This document shows, in pieces, positions 22,938 through 35,417 of a stretch of DNA of 64,000 bases (position 1 is its first letter; every line of letters begins with the position of its first letter). The notes below the pieces were generated by a model. That model saw nothing but the letters and a program-made list of their open reading frames with translations. It ran no database searches and had not been told where the DNA came from. The position numbers and the translations under genes are program-made. Source of the stretch: Vishniacozyma victoriae (Eukaryota > Basidiomycota > Tremellomycetes > Tremellales > Bulleribasidiaceae); the NCBI GenBank assembly GCA_017654735.1, contig JADPYG010000089.1, forward strand, positions 1,181,841 through 1,245,840, given 5' to 3'.

Positions 22938-24592
22938 CTATTCCATCATCGTAGTAAACCTCTTGGTACAAGAGTACCTAAATCATCAGCTAGCTCCAAC
23001 GGAGAGATAAAAGGGACATACCACTCCCAATCAAAGTTATTATTTATATCACACCAGCACCTACCCCTTGCATGTGCCTCACCCTGTGGACAATGCTGGA
23101 ACGGTTCATGTCTATATCCAATATCGTCAAACCAGTGAATTTGGGATTTGTTGGCGAATAATGCAGCCCCGATCGAATGGACGGGGGCATCTCCCCATCT
23201 TTCGTAGTAGAATCCACCCTTTTGATCTAGGAAATTGAAAAAGTCCATGTAAGCTTGAGAACGCCAGAAGTTGAGGTCTCCAATTTCGAAGTTTGACCAG
23301 ACTGCTACTTAGCGAGTGGTCCAGTCTAGACGTGGTAGGTGAGAGAGGGAGGGAAGTGGAGGTGACGTACAATGGCATTTGTTGTAAGTATCTCCTCCGT
23401 CATCTGACAAGAACTTCATGGCGTTGTCATTGGCAACATGCTCAGGGTGGGCCTGGGTGAATTCTAATTGTCAGCCCATCTCACCGAGAGAAAATTAGGA
23501 CTTACCCTTGACGGCAGCCCATAGAGTGGGGATAGTCTCGATATATTCGTAGAGGGACAATGTGAACCCATAGACCTTCTTCTCATCCTGCATAAGGAGG
23601 AATGGATCGTATGCTACTCGTCAGTTTTAGTTTGGTTTTAAAGGGGGACTGACCGATATCACAGAACAACTTGATAGAAGGTTCAATTCGCCAGTAATAA
23701 TCGTAATTAGCCAACAAAGGGTGTCGGAAGAAGAACTGGTCATCAGCGCCGAAATATTGGACCGAACGGGACGTACACCAGAGTTGTATCGACACATGTT
23801 CCTGTATGTGACTGAATGACCGTAGATGACCTTTTTCCTGACCATATCCTCTCGAGCTTTTGTTGCCTTTTCCTCGTCGATCCTGCTCGTCAGCTCTGCA
23901 CAGTACATAGAGGAGCTGTAAGCTTACCATTCAGGCTGTACCCAGTGATCGTGGTCAATGAGACCGTATTGACATTTAGCATTGGTCAATCGTTGTGTAT
24001 GTCTGGAAGTCAGCTTTGGCCGTAGCGATGTTCAGGAGCTTACTCCTTGAACTCGTCTGTGAACGGCTGCAAGATCAGTACTGGCATCGTGCATGGGGAA
24101 TAGACTGACCTCATCATTCAAGAAGACGTAGTCGTAATGTGCCCAGTGGTTAAATCGGTCTTCCATCTGCTTCATCGATTCAAGGAATGGCCACAGGTCA
24201 GAGTTTCTCGCTACCCATCAGCCCGATCCCACCTAGACGAGGGAAGACGTACCCAAGACAACAAAGACGGCATTAGCCTTCCGCCTTCCATCCAGAGCCG
24301 AGTTGTTTCTCAGACTCTCGAATTCTGGAAAGTGACCTATCGGCTGTCCTATATTTGGGATTGCCGAATCTGATATTCCTGGTGTATTTGAGTTTAAGGA
24401 AGATTGATAATCCTTCCATGACTCTGGGACGAATTTCATAGGATTCGTCGTAGCTCTATAAGTGGGGTGAATGGATGCTAGGATATGGATGAGGAACTGC
24501 GGATTAGCTTACTCCCGATTACCTCCCTTTCGCAAACGTACCAGGGTAGCAACTCCAGCTCCAATCCATCTCCACTTTGGGATCATTGGCAT
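22938..24592 (-). CDS. Alpha-1,2-mannosyltransferase, KRE2/MNT1/KTR family (GT15)
   Basis: Golgi type-II membrane enzyme that adds alpha-1,2-mannose from GDP-mannose to O- and N-linked glycans. Exons give [160 protein letters not shown] and the Cys-rich end FDWEWYSCTKRF, in family order. The FEIGD glutamate is the proposed nucleophile position. Stop TAG at 22938-22940 follows a last intron. The 5' end is the weak point: the start at 24592 with a GTAAGC intron leaves only a short hydrophobic N-segment, so an upstream exon with the full membrane anchor may be missing. Confidence 0.9.
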
Positions 24593-25195
24593 TTTGGATG
24601 TTGTCGTGTTGGGTTACAAGTGTACAGATGATATGAACACTGATGTCAGTCATATTCCTATCATTACAGCTGTGTCCTTCCAGGCGAAAGTAGCAATCAA
24701 AGGTAGTTTCAGGAATTACATACCTTCGGAAGTCAAAGGATGATGGATCCGGTCTTGTACTAGTCGAAGATGCTTGAACGAATCGTTCGTCGGAGAATGC
24801 ACTCGACGAGCTCGATCGACGAGAGGTAGCAGGTAGGTGTATGTGCGGATATGACGGAGAATGGGACTGCGCTTGTTTACGCTGCTAGGGGTGTAGGTAT
24901 TCGGAGTGAAACGAAAGCGATGTTGTACAATGCGATATCCAAGAGCCTGCTCTATTCGGATATGTCCCCTTCACTAGGTAGAAGAAGGTATAGCACAATG
25001 TACAAGATGGAGATGAATGAGAATGCTTACTACTTTACGGTGACTAGTATTAGCCAAGCTAATCTAGGCTTGGAGTATCTTTATACTTTCCCACGATATA
25101 TATATCTGTGCCTGATTCCGGTAATGATGCCATGATACAACGTCGACTTTGTACTTTCTGCAACACTTATACTCTAATTCACTCATCCAAACAGG
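24593..25195. other. Divergent intergenic region
   Basis: 603 bases between the divergent mannosyltransferase and NIPA-type genes. May hide the true first exon of the mannosyltransferase. An open plus-strand frame 24851-25135 has no signal, domain or splice link and I do not call it. Confidence 0.4.
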
Positions 25196-27204
25196 ATGGA
25201 GGATACAATAGCATCAACACTTAGTGAAGCTATATCATGGATAGCAACAGAGACTATGACGGCTATAGAGGGTATCCCCACAGATCAGGTGGATATGCCC
25301 CTTGAACCACCTATTGGAGGGGATGAAATGGGTCCAGATAGTTCAGAGGGGTCTTACTTCTTGGCACGTCTTTTCCCCTCATCCGCCCTTCTAACGATAC
25401 GTTAGCTAATATACAGAATACACTGATAGGCTTCTTGATCATCATTATCTCATCCATGGTCAATGCGCTCGGACTGAATGTGACGAAGCTGGATCATCTG
25501 CGGCAACAGTCGATACCACGGCGTGAGCGGAAGAAGGATTATATGAGGTTACTATGGCTCGCGGGTATGGGCATGTATATGTAAGCTTGCGAACTCGTAG
25601 TATGTACTCGGTAAGCTGATCATCAGAGCATCACAAGCACGTAGGTCTAGCCTCCCATTCTTTGCTGATAACAGTGGGCTCTCCTTTGGCGTTAAAGTAC
25701 CTAAGGCCGGATTGGGTGGCACCGCTAGGATCAACAGCTTTGATCTTCAACTTTATCTTTGCCAGGTGGCTGGTTGGGACTCGTAAGTGAACTTAACCTC
25801 GGTCGGGCGTAACTGAGACGATAGCTGTCACCGCGACTGATATCCGCGGAACGGCCGTTATTGTTCTAGGCGTTATCCTCATCATGGTTTTTTCTAGTAT
25901 CAATCACGGTCTACAACAAGCAATCTCCATCGAGAGGTAAGTCATCTTATCTGGATCATCGTGAAGGCTGATAATCAGGTTGAACGGCCTATGGCGTCAC
26001 GGAGGCTGGTTATCCTATTTCTTCTTCATCGTCCTATTCACCTTCCTCACTTTCCTGATCACCCACCTCTTTGCCCGACTCTTGAAATCACGTACATCGT
26101 ACTCGCCAATCGGATCTCCATCACTCGGGATCACACCTACCCGCCCAAGACAGTCAAATCCAGTAGTAGCCTTTTTCAGGCGATTATGGGGAACTTGGAA
26201 GGGTGTTGAGAGCAAGATATTGGGGAGGATGGAAATTACATTCTCGAGGACGGATGATGCTAGGATTATTTGGTTGCAGGGGATTGGGTGGGCTGTGGCT
26301 GGTGGAAGTCTGGCTGGATTATGCCTGGTGTTTACCAAGGCTGTTGTCAAGATATTCTACAATCCTGGCCACCCGGTAAGTTGGCCGCACGAAGTCGAAA
26401 GCTGGGACTGACAGATAGCTTCTACACCCTACACCTTTCGTCACGCTACTGTTTGTGATCGTCACGGCGGTATGTCAGATCATCTGCTTGAACAAGGCTC
26501 TAGTCTGCGCCGATACGGTCGTGGTTGTTCCGCTCTTCTACGCGGGATATACTGTCTTAGGGTGAGCTATCCATTGTGCGGAAATTGAATCAAGCTGATC
26601 CCCAGATTCATAAACTCACTTATCTTCTACGACGAGGCGGGACAGTATGAACGCTGGGTGAGCTGTCTTCTACGCCGTCGTCGAGCGCAAGCTGATACGT
26701 CAGGTACTCGTAATGGTGTTCTTCGGCATAGCAGTCCTTATTTCTGGAGTAGTCCTCCTATCACTCAAATCATCAGCCAAATCCGCCACAGACCCATATA
26801 CAGTCTCTGCCCGTCCAGCGCCTTCCATGCGCCTAGATCCTCGCTCACGCGTCGTATCGAAACAATCCGAACATGACGACGAGCATGAAGATGAGTCGGC
26901 GAACGGGTCGCCGAGCAGACCAAAGAGGGATGAAGTCATGTGGGAGGTCGGAAGTGTTAGTGATGACGAAGATGGGGTTAAGAAGATTGATGATCCCGAT
27001 ACGGAGGGAGCAAAGCCCCAAGGTCTAGGAGAAGGGTCTGGCGGTCATGGAGAGAGGAGAGGGTTACTGGATGAGGAAGATGAGATTGAAGGCGAGGATC
27101 GGGATGATCAGCCTGGAACATTGGGGAAGGATGAGAATGAGGAATTTGGGAAATATGAGGCTGTTCGTCGGACGAGTTTAGATGGTGGCCCGTCGACGAA
27201 ATAA
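25196..27204 (+). CDS. NIPA-type magnesium transporter (DUF803 membrane protein)
   Basis: Multi-pass membrane protein of the NIPA family, which carries Mg2+ in animals. Joined exons give IGFLIIIISSMVNALGLNVT and KLDHLR (first helix and the NIPA-typical following motif), then GSPLALKYLRPDWVAPLGS, LIFNFIFARWLVG, RGTAVIVLGVILIMVFSSIN, a helix pair around WLSYFFFIVLFTFLTFLITH, GIGWAVAGGSLAGLCLVFTK, TLLFVIVTAVCQIICLNKAL, VVVPLFYAGYTVLG and VFFGIAVLISGVVLLSL, about nine helices. A long acidic cytosolic tail follows (DDEHEDESANGS and on), longer than in animal NIPAs. A loop insert of about 60 residues separates two helices. The first exon and its splice site are uncertain, since its donor is not a consensus one. 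Confidence 0.82.
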
Positions 27205-27386
27205 TAGATAATATGTAATGTAACTTTGTACAGATTAGGGTAATTGGGTTAGACATTTGCTACTTGCATGCAGTCGAGAGCTCGTCAGTTGTTTCGGGCT
27301 CGCAATGACAACAATCGCAATGACAACAAATTCGCCAGGAGGATCGTAAACATGGATGAATGCATTAATGCTTGAGTGCTGATGAT

Positions 27387-28761
27387 CTAGATTTTGAGGT
27401 CTGCAGTCTCCTGTGCCAACTCCTCGCCCACATTCGCCATATCCAAATCCGACATTTCCATACCGACTTCCTCCTCTCCACCAGACAAGATCTCAACAAC
27501 ATCCCTCTCCATAACACACCACCTATACTTCAACAAGTGCCAAACCTGGACATCTTCAATATCTAGTACTTCAACACCTTCAATATTCCTAATGACCCTC
27601 TCGAACTTCTCATCATATCCAGCCCTGATGAATAAGATGGAAAGTTCGGACGGTTTCCCAAATCGTTCAACTACCTTCATTTCCTCCTCACCACCCTCAA
27701 TAGGTGTCCAGGTGATATCGTTCGATAGAGCTCTTCGAGCGACGTTTGTTCCTTCCCATCCTGCTTCCGTGAGGGATGGTACGATCCTCATGAGTCCTGT
27801 GGCGAGTTTGGACGATAAAGCAGTGAATAGTCCGAGAGTCCTGATTTTACGTGGAAGGAGTTGGGTGTGATCTCGAGGGTGGAGTGGGAAGATGGGGGCA
27901 CCACCACGTCCTGATTATCAATACTTGCGTAACAAAATATGGCAAGAGAACATACGAATACCAGATCCTGCATCTCCTACTCGGGCTTTACCTGTTCCCT
28001 TCTGTTGTCGCAGTTTTCGGCCAGAGTAGTTGATTGTGGATCGCGATTTGGTGGATTGCGAGCCCTGAACATCAGCACCTCTGCTCGGGTAGGAGTGGCA
28101 GAAGGACTAACTTGACGTAGATTGGCTAGGTACCAAACAACACATCTATGGAGGACATCCTTCCTCATTGGTTTAGCAAAGATCTCTGCTGGGAGTTCGA
28201 TCGTTTGTCCCTAGATATCAGCTCTGCCCTCTGGGCCAAAAAGCTGACATACAGATGGTACTGCTTGAGTGGGTACGCCCGAAGCAAGAGACGACAATGG
28301 CATTTCAATAGGTCCCAATGGATCCGCATGACGATGGATAACAGCTAGACAATCAGCACGCGCCTTAACAACCTCAAGTAGACTTACGACCACCCTGATC
28401 TTTCGGTGGGGCTATCCCTTCTCCTTCCTCGAATCCCTCAAAGACAACATTCGCTGGAAGCTGATTCCGAGTAATGGAAGAAGAGGAAGAACGAGTAGGA
28501 GTTGGAATTATGGGTGACTCGAGTAATTCTCCTTCGATGGGGGCTGATACCTCTCCATCGCGCGTTGTTGTTGTTGTAGTGGTTGACGACGGGTTGATAG
28601 TCGCATAACATCGACTTGGACCGGCGATTGAGGTGGGTCTGATTGATGAGATCGGCTTAGAGGTGATGCTACTAGAGCGAAGAGTCTGATGGTTAGCGAA
28701 ATAACTAGGCGAATAAGATTGAAAGACTAACTTGGCTCAAGGAATTGGCTGCTCGACGCAT
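27387..28761 (-). CDS. Mitochondrial large-subunit ribosomal protein uL4m
   Basis: Structural protein of the mitochondrial 54S subunit. The start at 28761 (MRRAANSLSQ) begins a basic, Ser-rich presequence with a short Thr run, typical of import into mitochondria. The ribosomal L4 core follows: MPLSSLASGVPTQAVP, VGQTIELPAEIFAKPMRKDV, LHRCVVWYLANLRQG, then the conserved Lys/Arg loop STINYSGRKLRQQKGTGKAR and VGDAGSGIRRGGAPIFPL. The C-terminal globular half (SSKLATGLMRIVP to QETADLKI) ends at the stop 27387-27389. Around six short introns. Bacterial L4 loop residues (RQKGTGxAR, RxGG) are all kept. The yeast homologue is Yml6; naming differs between systems, so no symbol. Confidence 0.92.
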
Positions 28762-29548
28762 GGTGCTTGTGTTTGTGTTGTTTGTGGTATACTTGTTTAC
28801 TTGTTGATCGATTCGGAATAACTTGTTGATCTGACCCGTAATTGTTTAATGGGATATGTACTACAGATAGGGATAGGATTACACTGAGTAGTTGATTCAA
28901 TTGTGGTACGCGGGAAGGGGATTGAAAGATATTTAAGGTTTACCTCTCCGTTTAAATTGATCCCGCTAATCCCATCAATTGACCATCACTCCCTAATAGA
29001 TGGACAGTCTTATATCTCATCTTGTAATACATTCGCACCTCGAAGTGTGATCGCGGGAAGGAATTCATCGATGCTGATGACGACCCTGCCCAATATCACT
29101 TACTATAAACGACTGACTATCGCTTTATACATCGTAGACCAAACCGACTTGCTTCTGACCTGATTAACCGGCATGGGGATGGGATCCCGTTACTCTCTCG
29201 CCCTTTCCTCCTCCGGCAGCCGCCAAGCTCCCTGGGAAGTTGTCGATATGTGATGCCCGAAGAGTTAAACATATTGATCGTGTTTCTGTTTGTGATGACC
29301 CATCGGAACGACAGCAAAGAGCTCCCCGCGAAGCTATATAACCATGTCGAAGCTGACTTGATTCCAACATTATCCATCACACTCTTTCATATCTTCTGTC
29401 TTTACTCTCAAAAACTCTCTTTCCAGCTTTCTACTACTTTCGAAAAACGTTTGATACGTCTACGACTACTACTCTTGCTATTATTCCTACCATTATTTCT
29501 ATAATTACGTTTCTCAACAACACCAACACCAACAACAAAAAATCCAAA
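28762..29548. other. Divergent intergenic region
   Basis: 787 bases holding the promoters of uL4m (minus) and of the glycine-rich secreted protein (plus). The last 150 bases before 29549 are C/T-rich and then CAA-rich, a likely 5' leader. Frames at 28903-29163 and 29250-29504 lack coding character. Confidence 0.4.
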
Positions 29549-30165
29549 ATGCTTTACGCTGTTATCTTTACTCTTCTCGTCGCTATTGTCAATGCTGCCC
29601 CCATTCCCGATGGTGGATCTGCCTACACTGGAGCCGGTGGTTCCGCTGTAGGTGGGAACAACAACGGTTATGCCAATTCTCAAGGTGGTGGCCTTGGAAA
29701 CAATGGTGACCTTTTGAACGCGTTTAGCGGCAATGCAGGGGATGGCGGAAAGGCCAACTCTGGAACCGCTGTTGGTGGTGATGGACACTCTGGGTAAGTG
29801 GACACAAATTCACTCGTAGTCCGCGGCCCTGACTGTTACAGATCCTATTGGGATGGTACGAGATACATTCCTGGAAACTCGAACGGTGGGAACGCATACA
29901 CTGGCGTGGGTGGAAACTCGAACGGTGGATCCAAGTGAGTACTGGATAGCATAAAATGAAACGACACTAAACGTTCAGCTCCGACACCAAAGTTAGCTCT
30001 GGATCCAACAGGGGAAGCTACTGGGGTTGGCACGGTGACGATGAGGGAGGTTTGAACAACCTTGACGCTGCCAACATTGCTTCCGGCAATGCTGGTGACG
30101 GAGGCGATTCTTCCTCGGGAAATGCCTACGGTGGAAACGCCAATGACAACCCTTTCTACTACTAG
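29549..30165 (+). CDS. Glycine/asparagine-rich small secreted protein
   Basis: Signal peptide MLYAVIFTLLVAIVNAAP with cleavage expected near residue 17, then a low-complexity mature chain of about 150 residues with imperfect repeats of the type SGNAGDGG, YGGNAN, YTGVGGNSNGG. Three exons joined by two consensus introns (GGACACTCTGG/ATCC and GGATCCAA/CTCC) keep the Gly/Asn-rich frame throughout and end NDNPFYY at TAG 30163-30165. There is no cysteine, no catalytic motif and no GPI tail. Probably a cell-wall-associated or extracellular structural protein; function unknown. The long A-rich leader just before the ATG suggests strong translation. Confidence 0.72.
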
Positions 30166-31150
30166 CCAAGTCGGCCTTTGTGCAACAAGGTGTAGTGTAG
30201 TCACTCATCCCGAACTTTTGTTCCGTCTCCGATTTGCTGTTCTCGTTTCCCACCGCGCCGAAGGTATCAATTCTTTCAAGATTCCATCGTGACCGTATTT
30301 TCAAGTTTCCCAAAGTCGTCGCCCCCTTTCCATCCCAGACGCCCTCCCCCCTCGCCCGTTGCGCATTTTGTCTTTTTGTAAATTCCCCAAATCTTGTTCT
30401 TTACCCCGCTGTCTGTTTGACAGCCGATCACGTCAAGCTGTTCGACAGCAAAACTTCGACTACCTCGGTCCTTGTCGAATTTGATCGGAACTCGTTTGTT
30501 TGGTCTCGGTATGGCGCCCGTGTCGATTCAGCAGAGATCTCAATGCCGACAATGGACATTCCAAGCCCCCACCAAGCAGTTCCAATTATCTTTCTCCTGT
30601 TCCCTGTTCTTGTCGTTGTTTTTTGTTGTTGTTGTTGTTTCAACGTAATTCTTTAGCATTTCTTCAGTAGTCATTCATTAGCATTTGTAGTGTTTAGTTG
30701 TTATTTTTCAGTAGTAGTAGTTAGCTTTTCACCTCTCTTTCATCTCTCTGGAAGAGTTCCTGGTCGTGGCTCTAGTAGTCACAGCTTGTTTATGTATCCC
30801 CCTGCGCCCTTTTCCAATCCGTGTTGCATCATGTTTACTATGCTTTGCTGCAGTTGTTAAGCAGGGAGTGAAACGTGACGAAGTGAATGTGAAGCAGTAC
30901 ACATAAACTAGATGCAGATCAAAATAGACGCGTAACGCAGAGACTGAAAGAGGAAAGGGGAACAGGTACTGCCGCGTGTGTCGGCGTTAAGACAGAGGTG
31001 CCACTCGAGACTTCTGTCGGTGATTTACGGTAATATGTAATTCTGGTTGTATGTTGAATTTTGATCCCGTCGTTGTGCCCTGGGTGTAGGTGTAGGTAAT
31101 TGAAAGGTATTGAGCGAGATAGAATAGAGTCCTCTTTACATCAAGCAATC
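30166..31150. other. Intergenic, nearly 1 kb, before RPS16
   Basis: Contains the 3' region of the secreted-protein gene, with a T/G-rich stretch (repeated TTGTTG around 30605-30640), and the promoter of RPS16. One ACGCGT lies near 30928. Frames at 30234-30656 and its antisense look non-coding. No RNA gene recognised. Confidence 0.4.
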
Positions 31151-32051
31151 ATGTCCGCTGTTCAGACATTCGGTAAAAAGAAGGTGAGTCATATGTCTGT
31201 ACAGGAGGAGGGAAGATGCACAAGAGAAGGAGGAAGGGAATGTCAAGAGAGAGGCCAATGCTGATCTAGTTCCTTCATCGATAATTCAAATACGCTCAAA
31301 TATATCTATTACCTATTCGCACCTATCCTCAACAAATATCCACACACAATAGACCGCAACCGCTGTGGCACACGTTACCCCCGGACGTGGTCTCGTTCGA
31401 TTAAACGGATCCCCCATCTCTCTCGTCGAGCCGTGAGTTTTGTTTAGCTTTGGGTGGAATGTTTGGGTTCAGTCTGGTGAAAAGTGGAATTTGGGATACG
31501 GCCAGCGGGATGTGAAGCTGGAGTAAGCTGGAGTCAATGGAATATGAGAGTGGAGGAAAGGATATTATGAAGGGGAACGGAACGCTACTCAGGATGGACA
31601 CGCAGAAGAGGTCAAGGAGGATGAGACGAGGACGATGGAGAAGACTGGACTGGACCCAGACACCATCAGCCCACCTAAACCCATACTAATCTCCAGTGCT
31701 CTCCTCCGATACAAGGTCTACGAGCCCGTCCTCGTTGTTGGATCCGAGAAGTTTGCCAACATTGACATCCGACTCCGAGTGAAGGGTGGTGGACACGTCT
31801 CGCAGCTTTACGCTCTCCGACAGGCCATTGCCAAGGGTATCGTCGCGTGAGTCTATCCATCTCTCTACAAACCGAACATGGCTGATCCCAGTTTCTACGC
31901 CAAGAACGAGGATGCCGCTTCTGCCCTTGAATTGAAAAAGACCCTCATTGCCTACGACCGATCTCTCCTCGTTGCCGACCCCCGACGAATGGAGCCCAAG
32001 AAGTTCGGTGGACGAGGTGCCCGAGCAAGGCGACAGAAATCTTACCGATAA
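31151..32051 (+). CDS. RPS16: 40S ribosomal protein S16 (uS9)
   Basis: Cytosolic small-subunit ribosomal protein whose C-tail reaches the decoding site. Exon 1 codes [11 protein letters not shown], exon 2 [20 protein letters not shown] and PISLVEP, exon 3 [35 protein letters not shown] and [15 protein letters not shown], and exon 4 [40 protein letters not shown] and the conserved terminal KSYR. About 142 residues, the normal length. The first two introns are unusually long for this window (about 170 and 265 nt), as often seen in ribosomal protein genes; I searched them for box C/D snoRNAs and saw none that convinces. No frameshift or missing residues. Confidence 0.96.
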
Positions 32052-32554
32052 ACGTCTACTCTGGTATTTCTGGCTCGGCCTCTTATGGGATCACATGGGA
32101 TTTCGGAGGATTTGGGTTGGGAACTTTATAGGTTGCGTTTTGATGTAAGATCATATCATGACACAGGCTATACAGGCTGCTTGAGCGTTCGTGCGAGGCC
32201 CTCACGGGAACGAGTCTCAACTTACCTCTGCTAAGCCTACCACGTTTACGGACGAGAATATTGAGGGCGTCGTGACGCGCCTTGTTTGTGTGTTTAGTTG
32301 CTTTTCTGAAACGCTTCCCTTCCTCATCAAACCTGCTTCAAGGGATAGGCTTCACGCTCGCATTGCATTCCTATCCACTTATACAAGCCATTGTAATAGC
32401 AACACTCGCCATCCTGCAGCATACTTAGTACAAAGTGCCATCTCATATCGACGCGTCGACCGGCCCGAAGTTAGAAAACAAATCAACAATCACACTTCGC
32501 ATCCTCGTCATATCATCCATCCACTTTCCCTTCTTTCTACCAATATAGCCCAGG
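32052..32554. other. Intergenic, promoter of SAD1
   Basis: 503 bases after RPS16. It holds TCGACGCGTCGA (about 32448-32459), a 12-base palindrome centred on ACGCGT, about 100 bp before the SAD1 start. No coding signal otherwise. Confidence 0.5.
32451..32456. promoter_or_regulatory. MCB-like ACGCGT box upstream of SAD1
   Basis: Perfect ACGCGT inside a 12-base palindrome, 99 bp upstream of the start codon of the SUN-domain gene. Matches the MBF cell-cycle element; regulation is inferred. Confidence 0.4.
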
Positions 32555-35417
32555 ATGCCACCTAGGAAAGCACCTAGTACATCTGCATCGTCGCAGCGTG
32601 GTCGATCCAAGGTAGCTCTCCAAGCATCGCCGGCTCGTAGTACCCGAAGTACAAGGAGTCATAGGGAGGATGAATGGGATAACGAGAGTATGACCAGGTG
32701 AGACCATCCTACAGGTTGTTGATGGGAAGCTGACATGAAGTGGATTCAAAGTACCTGCTCATCGTGGTGCCCGCAATCTCGGTCTCAGTATGCATGATAC
32801 CTCAGTCAAGTATGTCCAAGCATAAACAAGCTAGTGACCATAGCTGATGGGACAGTATTGCCGCTGCTTTCAACGCTGCTCAGACTGGACATGTCCCTCC
32901 GCCGACAGGATCAACATATCGCAAATCAGCTCCTCGTTCTGATGCTGGTCGAAGAGCTCTTTCGCCAGCTGAACAACTTGCCGACTCTGCTAGGGCTCTA
33001 TCGCCTGTTCGATACTTTCTCCATCCTGGAGATAATAATGAATCCGCCGAATACCCATCATTCTCGTCATTAGGACATCAATCAAGTACAAACACCAGCT
33101 ACGACTATCAGAAAGAGGAAGAATATGTCAAGAACAGGATTAGGAGTGAGAATGGGCATTCGAGGAAAGCGTCTGAAAGCAGGAGGAGAAAGAAGGCAGA
33201 AGATGGGGATATGCCATATAGGCCTGCGGAAGATGATTGGGCGGCCGAGTCAAATGGCAGTGAGGAGGAAGACGGGGAAGGTGAAGGGATAGTCAATGCC
33301 GGAGCATTGGATGGGAGGGCTTCTACCAGGGGAAAGACGAAGGAGAAGGGAGAAGGGTATTTAGGGATGGGACTTGGTATACAACCCAAGAAGAGACAAG
33401 GAAGAAAGAGTGGAGATCAAATGGACAGCGACGATGAAGGAGACCGAGGGCTATCTCCCGCGCCATCGTATGGCGGCGGACGAAATGGGTACTCGAGATC
33501 ACCGACACCCGCACAATTACTTCGAAACCTCACACCCCGTCTATCACCCGGTCCAGTCTCATTGACACCACGCCGCCGCCAACCTTCTACGCTGAGGACC
33601 GTCGTCACCAATCTACTAAATGGTGTTGTCGAAGCCTTGAGGTTCGTCATCAACTCTATGATCAGCATCATGGACGCTGCTTTCGTCACGCCCATCAAGT
33701 CCGTAGCTGGGTCCGGCAAGCTTGCCATGAGGAAATTGAGGAAAAACTGGTGGAAGATACTAGGAGGTCTACTCGCACTGAGTCTGCTGATACGTCTACT
33801 CAGTCGACCTTGGAGCGCTCAGACCGGATCTATTAAACATGGAGTAATCGGCTCTGATACGGCAGACGATCTCGCATCTCGACTTTCATCGCTTGAGCAA
33901 GCTATCGCTTCACTCTCTCATTCTGCCGGATCACAAATCGGGACTGTTGGCACAGGCAATGGAGACCAAGCCTTGGCCGACCGCTTGACGAGACTAGAGG
34001 CTTCACTCGCCGACGAGCGCCAACGTCTGGACAACGTCAGAGGCGTATCTGCCTCATATGGTCAGCTACGCCAAGATCTCGACCAGGTCGTTTCGAGGGT
34101 CGACCGTCACGATACCGATATCGCTTCGTCTAGCTCCAAACACCAATCTGTAGATCGAATCGAGCAAGAACTACGTGGTCTTCGAACAAGAGTCGATGGC
34201 GTCGAAGCAGAAGTCCGAAACGCACTAGATGATGGACGACTACACAAGGCTATTGAGAGGATCTTACCTGAATGGATGCCAATCAAGCGAAGTAAAGGCG
34301 GACGCATCGATATCGAGCAAGTCTTTTGGAACGAGCTCAAGAGAGTCCTAGTCGGCAAGAGCGAGATGGATAAAGCTGTACAGGATGCTTTGGCTGGGAA
34401 AGCTACTGAGGGGGTTAGCGAGAAGGATCTGGAGAAATTCGGCGACAAGTTGTTTGAGCAAAAGAGTGCCAAGGGATTGATCATTTCGCGAGATCAATTC
34501 CTACAGGCCATGAACAACGAGCTCGAGGATCTCAAGGATAGGCTCGACAAGGCCGAGGTTGCTTCGCCTCAAAAGTCATCCACCATCACCGTCAAGGGCG
34601 ATAAAGGGGATGACCTCTTACCTCTCCTCCATAGTCTCATCGATACTGCTATTCTCAAGTACTCGAAAGATACCCTCGCAACTCCCGATTACGCCTTGTA
34701 TACCGCCGGCGCCAGAGTTGTTCCCTCCATCACATCCGACACGCTAGTCGTCAAATCTGCCAGCCGACTGGGCAAATGGGTGGCCGGATCCAAGGATGTC
34801 GAAGGTCGGGCTCCCGCTACGGCTCTACATCCCGACAATTCAGTCGGTAGCTGCTGGCCATTCAATGGATCGCAGGGTCAGCTAGGTATCCTGCTGAGTA
34901 GGAGGGTAGTGATGACCGATGTGACGATTGAGCATGCCGCCAAGGAGCTAAGTCCGGACATCAGGACCGCACCAAAGGCTATCGAAGTGGTAAGTGTATG
35001 TATCTGCTGATTCTTCGACAGCTAATGATCAGTGGGGATTAGTAGAAGGTCAAGCCAACAAAGACAAGGTATCAGAATATCTCGCCACCAACCAGGCTTC
35101 TCAATCGTACGTCCCACAAGCAGTCATAGCTGATACAAGATCAACATCCATACCACCATCACCCGATCACCTACTCCTAGCTACGGTACAATACGATCCA
35201 TCAGCAGAAAACCCGACCCAGACCTTCCCAATACCCCCAGCAATCATCGAACTGGGTATTGACGTCGGAATTGTCATTTTCAAAATTGAGAGTAACTGGG
35301 GAGGTGATTTGACGTGTTTGTACAGAGTAAGTCTATTATCTTTGACAAGCATGAAAAAGAGGATGCTAATGGCAGGTACGGGTTCATGGCAATAAGATGG
35401 AAGATGCGGGGATATAA
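32555..35417 (+). CDS. SAD1: SUN-domain inner nuclear membrane protein (Sad1-like)
   Basis: Nuclear end of a LINC bridge: spans the inner nuclear membrane, binds a KASH protein in the lumen and links chromatin or the spindle pole body to the cytoskeleton. The N-terminal 300 or so residues are nucleoplasmic, basic/acidic and disordered (start MPPRKAPSTSASSQRGRSK). One membrane helix follows (WWKILGGLLALSLLIRLLS), then a lumenal coiled coil (for example RLTRLEASLADERQRLDNVR) and the C-terminal SUN domain: DYALYTAGARVVPSITSDT, VGSCWPFNGSQGQLGILLSR, DVTIEHAAKELSPDIRTAPK, AIEVWGLVEG, and the ending NWGGDLTCLYRVRVHGNKM. Few introns, mostly near the ends. In fission yeast Sad1 works with Bqt1-Bqt4 at telomere clustering; a Bqt4-like gene lies at 55797-57052. 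Confidence 0.93.

Noticed and set aside
31184..31698. snoRNA in the two long RPS16 introns
   Set aside because: I looked for C box (RTGATGA) and D box (CTGA) pairs with terminal stems. GGATGAGA occurs, but no paired D box or stem.
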